Shown: positions 11,118 to 22,599, counted from the stretch's first letter. The stretch: DNA of 64,000 bases from Flectonema sp. DT1601 (GCA_964019425.1 OZ025783.1:496001-560000), one strand, 5' to 3'. Numbers and translations are program-made. The notes: a model not told the origin generated them from the sequence alone.

Positions 11118-12003
11118 CTTTTTATTTATTTTTTAAAGAAAAAGAAAACGGAAAATAGAAATTAGTCGACAGAGTCGATCGATAAAAAAACAATGATAAC
11201 ATTGTTTATTCTTTTTTTTATTTATTTTTTTATTCTTTTTATTTATTTTTAGAAAAACAATCAGTTTAGCGTCTTGACCAGGACGGAAAATAGAAATTAA
11301 TCGACATAGTCGATCGATAAAAAAAAACAATGATAACATTGTTTATTCTTTTTTTTTTTTTTTTTTTTTAAATTCTTTTTATTTATTTTTTAAAGAAAAA
11401 GAAAACGGAAAATAGAAATTAGTCGACAGAGTCGATCGATAAAAAAACAATGATAACATTGTTTATTCTTTTTTTTTATTTTTTTTTTTATTCTTTTTAT
11501 TTATTTTTAGAAAAACAATCAGTTTAGCGTCTTGACCAGGACGGAAAATAGAAATTAATCGACATAGTCGATCGATAAAAAAAAACAATGATAACATTGT
11601 TTATTCTTTTTTTTTTTTTTTTTTTTTTTAAATTCTTTTTATTTATTTTTTAAAGAAAAAGAAAACGGAAAATAGAAATTAGTCGACAGAGTCGATCGAT
11701 AAAAAAACAATGATAACATTGTTTATTCTTTTTTTTAATTTTTTTTTTATTCTTTTTATTTATTTTTAGAAAAACAATCAGTTTAGCGTCTTGACCAGGA
11801 CGGAAAATAGAAAGTAATCGACATAGTCGATCGATAAAAAAAACAATGATAACATTGTTTATTCCCTTTTTTTTTTTTTTTTTTTTTTTTATTCTTTTTA
11901 ATTATTTTTAGAAAAAACAATCAGTTTAGCGTCTTGACCAGGACGGAAAATAGAAATTAGTCGACAAAGTCGATCGATAAAAACAATGATAACATAGTTT
12001 ATT

Positions 12004-12036
<33 letters not shown>

Positions 12037-12534
12037 TTTTTTTTAATTTATTTTTAAAGAAGAAACAATCAATCTAGCGTCTTGACCAGGACGGAAAATA
12101 GAAAGTAATCGACATAGTCGATCGATAAAAAAACAATGATAACATTGTTTATTCTTTTTTTTTTTTTTTTTAAATTCTTTTTTATTTATTTTTAAAGAAA
12201 AAAACGGAAAATAGAAATTAGTCGACAAGGTCGAACGATAAAAAAAACAATGATAACATTGTTTAATCTTTTTTTTTTATTTTTTTTTTATTTTTTTTTT
12301 ATATTCTTTTTTATTAATTTTGAAAAAAACAATCAGTTTAGCGTCTTGACCAGGACGGAAAATAGAAAGTAATCGACATAGTCGATCGATAAAAAAAACA
12401 ATGATAACATTGTTTATTCTTTTTTTTTTTTTTTTTTAAATTCTTTTTATTTATTTTTTAAAGAAAAAAAAGAAAATAGAAATTAGTCGACAGAGTCGAT
12501 CGATAAAAAAAAACAATGATAACATTGTTTATTC

Positions 12535-12565
<31 letters not shown>

Positions 12566-13070
12566 TTCTTTTTTATTAATTTTGAAAAAAAAAACAATCA
12601 GTTTAGCGTCTTGACCAGGACGGAAAATAGAAAGTGATCGACATAGTCGATCGATAAAAAAACAATGATAACATTGTTTATTCTTTTTTTTTTAAATTCT
12701 TTTTATTTATTTTTAAAGAAAAAAAACGGAAAATAGAAATTAGTCGACAAAGTCGAACGATAGAAAAAATAATGATAACATTGTTTATTCTTTTTTTTTT
12801 TTATTTTTTTTTTTATATTCTTTTTTATTAATTTTGAAAAAAACAATCAGTTTAGCGTCTTGACCAGGACGGAAAATAGAAAGTAATCGACATAGTCGAT
12901 CGATAAAAAAACAATGATAACATTGTTTAATCTTTTTTTTTTTTTTTTTTAAATTCTTTTTATTTATTTTTTAAAGAAAAAAAACGGAAAATAGAAATTA
13001 GTCGACAGAGTCGATCGATAAAAAAAAACAATGATAACATTGTTTGATCTTTTATAATTTTTTTTTTATT
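9880..13070 (-). repeat. Main satellite array, minus orientation
   Basis: About 25 monomers in minus orientation. A-type monomers carry GTCTTGACCAGGACGG and TCGAC-ATA-GTCGATCGAT. B-type monomers lack the GTCTTGACC block and have TCGAC-AGA/AAA-GTCGA. The regular alternation gives a dimer of about 255 bp. Differences between copies are mostly in homopolymer length, with occasional substitutions in the dyads. Small frames translated through the array are low-complexity artefacts. Confidence 0.85.
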
Positions 13071-13094
13071 TGTTTTATTTGTTTTTAAAAAAAA

Positions 13095-13640
13095 AAAAAA
13101 AAAAACAAGCGGAATTGATCATAATGGGTGGTAGGGGTTGTTATAACTTCGTTTGAAAATTCTTCATTTTTGATTTCTTTTTTTTTTTTTCTTTTTATAG
13201 GAGTTAAGATCACTTTCAGGAGACAACACATGAACAAGAGCAGCAAGCAGAGTTGACACTAACAATTCAAATTTGAAATACCGGGAATTAATTTACAAGG
13301 AGGTATCTCAAGTGACTTGGTATCTCTAGCGTGTCGGTATCTCTGGAGTGCTGGTATCTCGTATGTGCGTTGGTATCTCATGAGTGATGGTATCTCTTGT
13401 GCATTAGAAAAACGAAAAAGAATGTCATGACCATGACGGAAGAATTGAGGAATTGAGTTAACATGTTCAATTTAACTTATTTAAACTTTTTTTTTTTTAA
13501 CAGACCGTAACTATTTGAAAATAAAATGTAGATGGGAAACAGTGAAAAGTAAAATGGATGATAAAATTAATTGAGAAATATGACATAACAGACCAGATAG
13601 AGAGTATTAAAAGGAAAATGAAAAGGAAAAGAGAAACTAG
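13095..13640 (-). repeat. Family C repeat, inverted copy
   Basis: Inverted copy of the C family. It begins with CAAGCGGAATTGATCATAAT (the far end of the 16.2-kb copy) and contains four or five GGTATCTC mini-repeats at about 13317-13398. It includes GTCATGACCATGAC at 13421, a perfect-dyad version of the satellite's GTCTTGACCAGGAC. With the plus-oriented copy at 15709-16215 it brackets the central B element. Confidence 0.6.
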
Positions 13641-13699
13641 GTTAACACTTATTTAAATTAAGACCGGTTAGTCAGTTTAAGGTCCTGACTAGGACCAAC

Positions 13700-14008
13700 A
13701 AAAAAGAAAGAAAAAAAATTAACGATCAAGCTGAGCTGATCTTGTTTTTATTACAAATAGGGGAGCGGGAGGGATGGAAGGAATAGAGGAAAAAAAAAAA
13801 AAAAGGTTGATCAATTGGATCTGATCGTCGAGAAGAAGAAATTATTTTAAAGGTTGATCGGTATAGCCGATCGTTGAGAAAAATAAACAGATATAAATAC
13901 AATCAGTTTAAATTAAAAGAGAAAAAAAGAGAGAAAGATTAACGATCAAGCTGAGCTGATCTTGTTTTTATTTAAAATTAGGGGAGCGGGAGGGATGGAA
14001 GGAATAAA
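13700..14008 (-). repeat. Family R repeat, inverted copies
   Basis: Two inverted R units with GATCAAGCTGAGCTGATC, GGGGAGCGGGAGGGATGG and GATCGGTATAGCCGATC. The second is cut by the B element at about 14010. They mirror the R units at 8.0-8.46 kb. Confidence 0.6.
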
Positions 14009-14009
14009 G

Positions 14010-15708
14010 GTGAAGAAAACATACACAAAGAACACACTGTAAGCTGTGTGTGTATTTTGTGTTTGTCACAACAGGAGAGAAAAGAAAGAATGTCAAGGTT
14101 GGTCACCTTGCCTATCAACGCACAACATTGGTGGTCTCTACTAGACCCTGAGTGATCCCACTGGATCTCTCATCGTTCATAGTACCCTGTGTGAAGTTAT
14201 AAAATCAAAGGTAAACTATGAACTACAAATGACTTAGCCTGTTATTATAATGCCACAGGCAGGCCCTGCATTCAGCAACTATCCAGCAGTGCTTGAATGT
14301 CCTGATCTTCTTCTAAAAAAAAGAAAGAAAAACAAAACTGTAGCTGGGATCACTCAGGATCAACAGACTACCAATGCTACCTGTTGTACTTGCTCACTAT
14401 GGGGGGTGATGCCAAACACCCAGAAGTACTAAACTGCTTTCCTTCTTGCTGCCCAGGGGTTTCTGACCAGAACTAATAGAAAATAAAAACAGATGGGAAA
14501 CAATAAAAAGTAAAATGAATATAACTGAAGTTAAACAAGAATGTTGGTCCTAGACAAGACCTTAAACTGACTAACCGGTCTTAATTTTAACTAAGTGTTA
14601 ACCTAGTTTCCTAGTTTCTAATATGAAATCTTTTTCTTTTTCTTTCTTTTTGAACAAAATGTAATTATTAGTGTAAAAAAATGAAGAAACAGACCAGAAC
14701 AGATAGAGAATAAAAAAGAAAAGATAATTGCAAGAGTTATTGTAGTAAAAGATTACAAATAAAAAAAAATGCAAGTATCAACACATGATCGAGATACACC
14801 AGCAGCTAACAAACAACATAAAATTGAAGATCAGTTGCCAGAGTATTTCAACCATGGTAGAATACTCGCCCCTCTGGCAGGGATTATCCCAGACTTGTCC
14901 TTTAATTTAGTTGGACACCATGGCTTACAACCCTTCCAGAGGGAAGCACCATTATGACTTCTATTTTTTTTCTTCAAGAAAATCATAAGGTGGGAACAAA
15001 GAAAAATGCTAAGAGGAACCCCCTATTAACACCTAAGACATCTAAACTGCAGCCCAGCCTATGCCCAATGCACTAACAGGTCATTCCCTCACACTCAGAT
15101 CAAAAAATCAAAGTTCAGAGTGCATCTTAGCGTGAATGAGAGAATTTCCTCCCGCTTATTTTGAACAAAAGGGATAGGAGAAGGGATAGAAAACGAACAT
15201 AAAAATAAAATTCTAAGTGAGAAACACTTAGCAGAAACACTTAGCAGCTTTTTAGGAGCTGAAAAGCAAAAAAAAAATCTAAGTGAGAAACACTTAGTAG
15301 AAACAATTTGTAGCTAATTAAGCTGAAAATAAAAAAATAAAAAATTTCTAAGTGAGAAATACTTAGCAACTTTTAGAACAAATATTTCAGTAAATAACCT
15401 GTAATGATTAAACCATTACAAGTTTGATGCCAAAACTGACAAAGACTGAGTTGAATTTCCAGGTGAGATTTGGACTGTTAGCTTTTGGCTAAGGCCCTCC
15501 CTGAAGAGCAAGAACAAAAAAACTACTCACACCTGAAGAAAACATACACAAAGAACACACTGTAAGCTGTGTGTGTATTTTGTGTTTGTCACAACAGGAG
15601 AGAAAAGAAAGAATGTCAAGGTTGGTCACCTTGCCTATCAACGCACAACATTGGTGGTCTCTACTAGACCCTGAGTGATCCCACTGGATCTCTCATCGTT
15701 CATAGTAC
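14010..15708 (+). repeat. Family B repeat, copy 3
   Basis: A 5'-truncated left LTR-like unit (starting within GTGAAGAAAACATACAC) is followed by an internal region nearly identical to 2320-3578 and a complete right LTR-like unit from 15459 to 15708, ending CATAGTACC. The internal core motif (14544) and the three-hairpin block (about 15211-15370) are present. The clean right end helps place the family boundary. No gene is recognised inside. Confidence 0.65.
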
Positions 15709-16215
15709 CTCTCTATCTGGTCTGTTATGTCATAAATCTCATTTAATTTTATCATTCATTTTAATTTTCACTGTTTCCCATCTACATTTTATTTTCAAAT
15801 AGTTCCGGTCTGTCTCTGATGATAAATAAAACTGATCATGTTAACTCAATATTTTTTTTTATTATGTGCAAGAGATACCAACACGCAAGAGATACCAACG
15901 CACATACGAGATACCAGCACTTCCGAGATACCGACACACAAGAGATACCAAGACACTTAAGATACCAGCAAGGACAGTGAGAGGTAGAATGAACTCTCCT
16001 CCTTGTGTCCGATCCTGATTATTTTTTGTTGAATTGGTAGTGTTACCTCATTTTGCTACTCTCGTATCTGTGTTGTGTTAACTCATGTAAGTGATCTTAA
16101 CTCCTGTTAAATAAAAAATAAAATTTCAAAAAAAAAGAAATTAAAAAAGAAGAATTTTCAAATGAAGTTATATCAACCCCTGCCACCCATTATGATCAAT
16201 TCCGCTTGTTTTTTT
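15709..16215 (+). repeat. Family C repeat, fullest copy
   Basis: Runs from TCTCTATCTGGTCTG to CAATTCCGCTTG. It holds six imperfect AGATACCA mini-repeats at about 15870-15976, an AT-rich stretch and the conserved far end CCACCCATTATGATCAATTC. Adjacent satellite begins about 35 bases later. Divergent inverted relatives are at 13095-13640 and 41930-42180. Confidence 0.6.
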
Positions 16216-16249
16216 TTTTTTTTTTTTTTTCTTCTTTCTTTTCTTCAAA

Positions 16250-16896
16250 TATAAAAAAAAAATTAAAAAATATAAAAGATGAAACAATGTTATCATTGTT
16301 TTTTTTATCGATCGACTATGTCGATTACTTCCAGTTTTCCGTCCTGGTCAAGACGCTAAACTGATTGTTTTTTTTTTTTTTTTTTTAAAAAATTAATAAA
16401 AAGAATATAAAAAAAAAAAAAAAAAGAATAAACAATGTTATCATTGTTTTTTTTTTTTATCGTTCGACTTTGTCGACTAATTTCTATTTTCCGTTTCTTT
16501 TCTTTAAATAATAAATAAAAAGAATTTAAAATAAAAAAAAAGAATAAACAATGTTATCATTGTTTTTTTATCGATCGACTATGTCGATCACTTTCTATTT
16601 TCCGTCCTGGTCAAGACGCTAAACTGATTGTTTTTTTTTCAAAATTAATAAAAAAGAATAAAAAAAAAAAAAAAAAAAAAGAATAAACAATGTTATCATT
16701 GTTTTTTTTATCGTTCGACTTTGTTGACTAATTTCTATTTTCCGTTTTTTTTCTTTAAAAAATAAATAAAAAGAATTTAAAATAAAAAAAAAGAATAAAC
16801 AATGTTATCATTGTTTTTTTATCGATCGACTATGTCGATCACTTTCTATTTTCCGTCCTGGTCAAGACGCTAAACTGATTGTTTTTTTTTCAAAAT
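16250..16896 (+). repeat. Satellite A/B, plus orientation
   Basis: About five monomers in plus orientation with the A/B alternation. The last A monomer is interrupted in its CAAAATTAATAAAAAAG tail by the MITE, so the tail is split between 16891-16898 and 17325 onward. Confidence 0.8.
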
Positions 16897-16898
16897 TA

Positions 16899-17324
16899 CT
16901 GTAAAGGGAAATATTCTTGTGGGGAAAAACCCGCGAGTTTTTTTTATTTTTTCTAAATCCGCGAGAATTTTTCCCCGCGAGAGTATTTCCCTGCCAGCAT
17001 ACATTTTTATACAGCCATTTTTTTAGTTCCTTTTTGTGAAGAAAATACATGTGTTACAAAGGAAAGTTACAGCAAAAATTATTTTCATTATGCAGCATGG
17101 TTGTTTTAGATGTGTTTGCTGGAAAATAATTCTTTTTTCCAGCTTGCACTTGATGATTCCTCACATTCTTGCACACTTTTGCAAAAGTCCTCTGTGGCAG
17201 GGAAATATTCTTGTGGGGAAAAACCCGCGAGTTTGAAAAAAAATCCCCAAATCCGCGAGAATATTTCCCCACGGGAATATTTCCCCGCAGGAATATTTCC
17301 CCGCGAGAATATTCCCCTTTACAG
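16899..17324. mobile_element. TA-flanked foldback MITE
   Basis: A 426-bp element with ends CTGTAAAGGG(A/G)AATATTC and the inverse ...CCCCTTTACAG, flanked by TA on both sides. Removing it and one TA restores the satellite sequence CAAAATTAATAAAAAAG. Inside, each end is itself palindromic: boxes such as GGGGAAAAACCCGCGAG and CCGCGAGAA(T)ATTTCCCC recur in both orientations (16899-17005 and 17196-17324). The middle (about 17010-17190) is unique, without an ORF. TA target and CTGTAAAG-type ends fit a Tc1/mariner-superfamily MITE. Confidence 0.8.
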
Positions 17325-17344
17325 TAATAAAAAAGAATATAAAA

Positions 17345-18102
17345 CATAGATGGAAGTGCCCTCCAAATTTGGAGGGCGCCTGGTGAAAATCAGCCACAAA
17401 AATTTGTAGGGCCAAAATAGGGCCATTGTAGGGCCAAAATAGGGCCAAAATAGGGCGCTGGAGGGCGCGTAGGGCGCTTTTTTAATTAAATTTAATATAA
17501 TGCCGAGCTCATTTTGACACACCCCTGCCCTCAGCGAGGTCGAATCGCATCTTATTTGACTTTTCTCCGGTTCGCCCGATCAAATGCGTCTCTGGGATAT
17601 CAGTTTACTTGCCACCAGTAAACTTCTTTTTTTTCTCACAAGGTACCGTGAAGACCGGCCTATTAACAGGTTAGCAAGAACGCACTCTCCCTCCTCGAAT
17701 CCCTCTATATTCGACTTGGTGCATTCTGCGGGCTAATCAGCTCCTTGTAGATCTGGGATGCATCGTCCACTGAAATGAGTTTCAGCTTCAGGGATTGCAG
17801 CTCTCAAGGAGTGGTCCATTGTTTTTGCCATTGTTGACCGTCGAACCATGACCTGGAGGTCTCGGGTTCGAACCCCGTGACACCCTTTTTTCTCTTTTTC
17901 GAAAGACTGCCAAGCATGTCAAAAAAAATTTTTTTGGCTTCTGCGTCAAAATACTTGTGCGTCAGTGTAAGTCCCTGTCAATTTAGCTGTCTTATAGTAA
18001 TAAAAAAGGAAAAAAAAAGCGCCCTCCAAAATAATATTTATATTAAAAGCGCCCTACAAGCGCCCTACACGCCCTCCAAATTGTAGGGCACTTCCATCTA
18101 TG
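17345..18102. mobile_element. CATAGATGG-ended element, copy 1
   Basis: Ends CATAGATGGAAGTGCCCT and inverse AGGGCACTTCCATCTATG, flanked by the 6-bp duplication ATAAAA (17339-17344 and 18103-18108). Removal restores the satellite tail GAATATAAAA. Subterminal regions are rich in GGGCGC, TAGGGC and AGGGC boxes in both orientations. The interior includes a tRNA-like arm (17838-17885) and the segment CTGGGATATCAGTTTACTTG. No transposase frame was seen, so it is non-autonomous and of unassigned superfamily. Confidence 0.75.
17838..17885 (+). other. tRNA-like 3' arm / B-box in a transposon
   Basis: CTCGGGTTCGAACCCCGTG has a T-arm shape with a GGTTCGAACCC B-box and is followed by GACACCC and a T run. 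The matching 5' acceptor strand (GGGTGTC) and a convincing A-box are not found upstream, so this is a partial tRNA-like sequence rather than a tRNA gene. The same arm is kept in the second copy of the element (inverted, about 20693-20735). Confidence 0.55.
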
Positions 18103-18108
18103 ATAAAA

Positions 18109-20061
18109 AAAAAAAAAAAAAAAGAATAAACAATGTTATCATTGTTTTTTTTTTATCGTTCGACTTTGTCGACTAATTTCTATTTTCCGTTTCTTTTCTT
18201 TAAAGAATAAATAAAAAGAATTTAAAATAAAAAAAAAAAAAAAAAATAAACAATGTTATCATTGTTTTTTTATCGATCGACTATGTCGATCACTTTCTAT
18301 TTTCCGTCCTGGTCAAGACGCTAAACTGATTGTTTTTTTTTTCAAAATTAATAAAAAAGAATATAAAAAAATACAAAAAAAAGAATAAACAATGTTATCA
18401 TTGTTTTTTTTTATCGTTCGACTTTGTCGACTAATTTCTATTTTCCGTTTTTTTTTTCTTTAAAAAATAAATAAAAAGAATTTAAAATAAAAAAAAAAGA
18501 ATAAACAATGTTATCATTGTTTTTTTATCGATCGACTATGTCGATCACTTTCTATTTTCCGTCCTGGTCAAGACGCTAAACTGATTGTTTTTTTTTTTTT
18601 TTCAAAATTAATAAAAAAGAATATTAAAAAAAATACAAAAAAAAAAAGAATAAACAATGTTATCATTGTTCTTTTTTATCGTTCGACTTTGTCGACTAAT
18701 TTCTATTTTCCGTTTCTTTTCTTTAAAGAATAAATAAAAAGAATTTAAAATAAAAAAAAAGAATAAACAATGTTATCATTGTTTTTTTTTTATCGATCGA
18801 CTATGTCGATCACTTTCTATTTTCCGTCCTGGTCAAGACGCTAAACTGATTGTTTTTTTTTTCAAAATTAATAAAAAAGAATATAAAAAAATACAAAAAA
18901 AAAGAATAAACAATGTTATCATTGTTTTTTTTATCGTTCGACTTTGTCGACTAATTTCTATTTTCCGTTTTTTTTTTTCTTTAAAAAATAAATAAAAAGA
19001 ATTTAAAATAAAAAAAAAGAATAAACAATGTTATCATTGTTTTTTTTATCGATCGACTATGTCGATCACTTTCTATTTTCCGTCCTGGTCAAGACGCTAA
19101 ACTGATTGTTTTTTTTTTTTCAAAATTAATAAAAAAGAATATTAAAAAAAATACAAAAAAAAAAAGAATAAACAATGTTATCATTGTTTTTTTTTTTATC
19201 GTTCGACTTTGTCGACTAATTTCTATTTTCCGTTTTTTTTCTTTAAAAAATGAATAAAAAGAATTCAAAATAAAAAAAAAGAATAAACAATGTTATCATT
19301 GTTTTTTTTATCGATCGACTATGTCGATTACTTTCTATTTTCCGTCCTGGTCAAGACGCTAAACTGATTGTTTTTTTTTTCAAAATAAAAAAAAAATATT
19401 AAAAAAAAAAAATAAAAAAAAAAGAATAAACAATGTTATCATTGTTTTTTTTTTATCGTTCGACTTTGTTGACTAATTTCTATTTTCCGTTTTTTTTCTT
19501 TAAAAAATAAATAAAAAGAATTTAAAAAAAAAAAAAAAAAAAAGAATAAACAATGTTATCATTGTTTTTTTTATCGATCGACTATGTCGATTACTTTCTA
19601 TTTTCCGTCCTGGTCAAGACGCTAAACTGATTGTTTTTTTTTCAAAATTAATAAAAAAGAATATAAAAAAATACAAAAAAAGAATAAACAATGTTATCAT
19701 TGTTTTTTTTATCGATCGACTATGTCGATTACTTTCTATTTTCCGTCCTGGTCAAGACGCTAAACTGATTGTTTTTTTTTTCAAAATAAAAAAAAAATAT
19801 TAAAAAAAAAAAAATAAAAAAAAAAGAATAAACAATGTTATCATTGTTTTTTTTTATCGTTCGACTTTGTTGACTAATTTCTATTTTCCGTTTTTTTTCT
19901 TTAAAAAATTAATAAAAAGAATTTAAAAAAAAAAAAAAAAAAAAGAATAAACAATGTTATCATTGTTTTTTTTATCGATCGACTATGTCGATTACTTTCT
20001 ATTTACCGTCCTGGTCAAGACGCTAAACTGATTGTTTTTTTTTCAAAATTAATAAAAAAGA
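18109..20061 (+). repeat. Satellite A/B array, plus orientation
   Basis: About 15 monomers. Measured between the A-type marker ATCGATCGAC at 18272 and 18527 the dimer is 255 bp, and A to B is 141 bp. It is interrupted at 20066 by the composite element. Later monomers (from about 19370) share rare variants (CGTTCGACTTTGTTGAC, CAAAATAAAAAAAAAATATT) with 34250-34800, showing a segmental relationship. Confidence 0.85.
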
Positions 20062-20474
20062 ATATGAGAGGATGCCAAAAGTAGGGTACCATTTTGTACC
20101 ACGGGTAACTGCCGGCCTCTAAATCTTGGTCTGAGCACTTTTTTGGCCCACTCTGTATATTAGAAAACTCAATTCCGGGTCTGGGATACAACTTTACTTA
20201 TCACCAGTTCAAAAATTCTGCAATTTTTAGGGGAAATTGACTGTATTACTGTGTTATGTTTTATCGATCGACTATGTCGATTACTTTCTATTTTCCGTCC
20301 TGGTCAAGACGCTAAACTGATTGTTTTTTTTTCAAAATTAATAAAAAAGAATATAAAAAAATACAAAAAAAAGAATAAACAATGTTATCATTGTTTTTTT
20401 TTATCGTTCGACTTTGTCGACTAATTTCTATTTTCCGTTTTTTTTTCTTTAAAAAATAAATAAAAAGAATTTAA

Positions 20475-21587
20475 CATAGATGGAAGTGCCCTACAATTTG
20501 GAGGGCGTGTAGGGCGCTTGTAGGGCGCTTTTAATATAAATATTATTTTGGAGGGCGCTTTTTTTTTCCTTTTTTATTACTATAAGACAGCTAAATTGAC
20601 GTCGACTTACACTGACGCACAAGTATTTTGACGCAGAAGCAAAAAAAAAATTTTGACATGCTTGGCAGTCTTTCGAAAAAGATAAAAAAGGGTGTCGGGG
20701 TTCGAACCCGAGACCTCCAGGTCATGGTTCGGAGGTCAACAATGGCAAAAACAATGGGCTACTCCTTGAGAGCTTCCGGAGCCTGCTGCAATCCCTGAAG
20801 CTGAAACTCAGTTCAGTGGACGATGCATCCCAGATCTACAAGGAGCTGATTAGCCCGCAGAATGCACCGAGTCGAATATAGAGGGATTCGAGGAGGGAGA
20901 GTGCGTTCTTGCTAACCTGTTAATAGGCCGGTCTTCACGGTACCTTGTGAGAAAAAAAAAGAAGTTTACTGGTGGCAAGTAAACTGATATCCCAGAGACG
21001 CATTTGATCAGGCGAACCGGAGAAAAGTCAAATAAGATGCGATTCGACCCTCGCTGAGGGCAGGGGTGTGTCAAAATGAGCTCGGCATTATATTAAATTA
21101 AAGGGCCTGCCTGTGGCATTATAATAACAGGCTAAGTCATTTGTAGTTCATAGTTTACCTTTGATTTTATAACTTCACACAGGGTACTATGAACGATGAG
21201 AGATCCAGTGGGATCACTCAGGGTCTAGTAGAGACCACCAATGTTGTGCGTTGATAGGCAAGGTGACCAACCTTGACATTCTTTCTTTTCTCTCCTGTTG
21301 TGACAAACACAAAATACACACACAGCTTACAGTGTGTTCTTTGTGTATGTTTTCTTCAGGTGTGGGTAGTTTTTTTGTTCTTGCTCTTCAGGGAGGGCCT
21401 TAGCCAAAAGCTAACAGTCCAAATCTCACCTGGAAATTCAACTCAATTAAAAAAGCGCCCTACGCGCCCTCCAGCGCCCTATTTTGGCCCTATTTTGGCC
21501 CTACAATGGCCCTATTTTGGCCCTACAAATTTTTGTGGCTGATTTTCACCAGGCGCCCTCTAAATTTGGAGGGCACTTCCATCTATG
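20475..21587 (-). mobile_element. CATAGATGG-ended element, copy 2 (nested)
   Basis: Inverted relative to copy 1, with the same terminal CATAGATGGAAGTGCCCT. It is flanked by the 6-bp duplication ATTTAA (20469-20474 and 21588-21593), and removal restores the satellite B tail AAGAATTTAAAATAAAA. It carries the tRNA-like arm. It is longer than copy 1 because a B-family piece (about 21105-21446) has been inserted into the TTAATATAATGCCGAGCTC region. Confidence 0.8.
21105..21446 (-). repeat. Family B solo LTR-like piece, inserted
   Basis: Inverted B sequence covering the LTR-like unit plus about 75 bases of adjoining internal DNA, inserted into the CATAGATGG element. The break points are visible by comparison with 17483-17510 in copy 1. 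This gives a relative age: satellite, then composite element or CATAGATGG element, then B. Confidence 0.65.
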
Positions 21588-21593
21588 ATTTAA

Positions 21594-22123
21594 AATAAAA
21601 AAAAAAAAAAGAATAAACAATGTTATCATTGTTTTTTTATCGATCGACTATGTCGATTACTTTCTATTTTCCGTCCTGGTCAGGACGCTAAACTGATTGT
21701 TTTTTTTTTCAAAATTAATAAAAAAGAATATAAAAAAAATAAAAAAAAAAAGAATAAACAATGTTATCATTGTTTTTTTTTATCGTTCGACTTTGTTGAC
21801 TAATTTCTATTTTCCATTTTTTTTCTTTTTAAAAAATAAATAAAAAGAATTAAAATAAAAAAAAAAAAAAAAGAATAAACAATGTTATCATTGTTTTTTT
21901 TATCGATCGACTATGTCGATTACTTTCTATTTTCCGTCCTGGTCAGGACGCTAAACTGATTGTTTTTTCTTTAAAAATAAATAAAAAGAATAAAAAAAAA
22001 AAAAAAGGAATAAACAATGTTATCATTGTTTTTTTTTTATCGATCGACTATGTCGATTACTTACTATTTTCCGTCCTGGTCAAGACGCTAAACTGATTGT
22101 TTTTTCTTTAAAATAATTAAAAA

Positions 22124-22156
<33 letters not shown>

Positions 22157-22290
22157 AATAAACAATGTTATCAGAGTTTTTTTTTCTATCGATCAACTAT
22201 GTCGATTAATTTCTATTTTCCGTCCTGATCGAGACTAAACTGATTGTTTCCTTTTTTTAAATAATAAATAAGAAAAAAAAAAAAAAAAAA
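21594..22290 (+). repeat. Satellite A/B, plus orientation (inside composite)
   Basis: About five monomers, including variants with CCGTCCTGGTCAGGACGC (a perfect GTCCTG-GT-CAGGAC dyad) and one decayed first dyad (TTATCAGAG). They closely parallel 34980-35620, including the final T/A tracts before the M module. Confidence 0.75.
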
Positions 22291-22568
22291 AAAAAAAGAG
22301 CATCTCCCTGCTATCCCTCATATCCCCACAATAATATTATACCTTTTCATTGGGCCTAAAAAAAGAAAGTTTACATCGGGAATAGGGCAGGAGCCAAAAG
22401 CTCCCAGTCCGTTACTTCCCACCTTTTCGAAATTCTCTTTCCTTTTCTGGTCTTTTTTTTTTCTTTTTTTTCCTTTTTCATACAACGTTTTTTATTTATA
22501 TATATATATTTTTTTTTTTTTTTTTTTTTTCATGTTTGATTATTTCCTCTTCATTTTTTTTTTTCTTC

Positions 22569-22599
<31 letters not shown>

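Noticed and set aside
940-14957. 60- and 62-codon frames repeated identically in family B copies
   Set aside because: Identity is explained by recent copying of the whole repeat; the degenerate B copy at 45834 does not keep the frame, and the peptides show no domain.
16250-20060. CRISPR-like regular repeats
   Set aside because: Monomers are directly tandem, AT-rich and eukaryotic, with no unique spacers and no cas genes.
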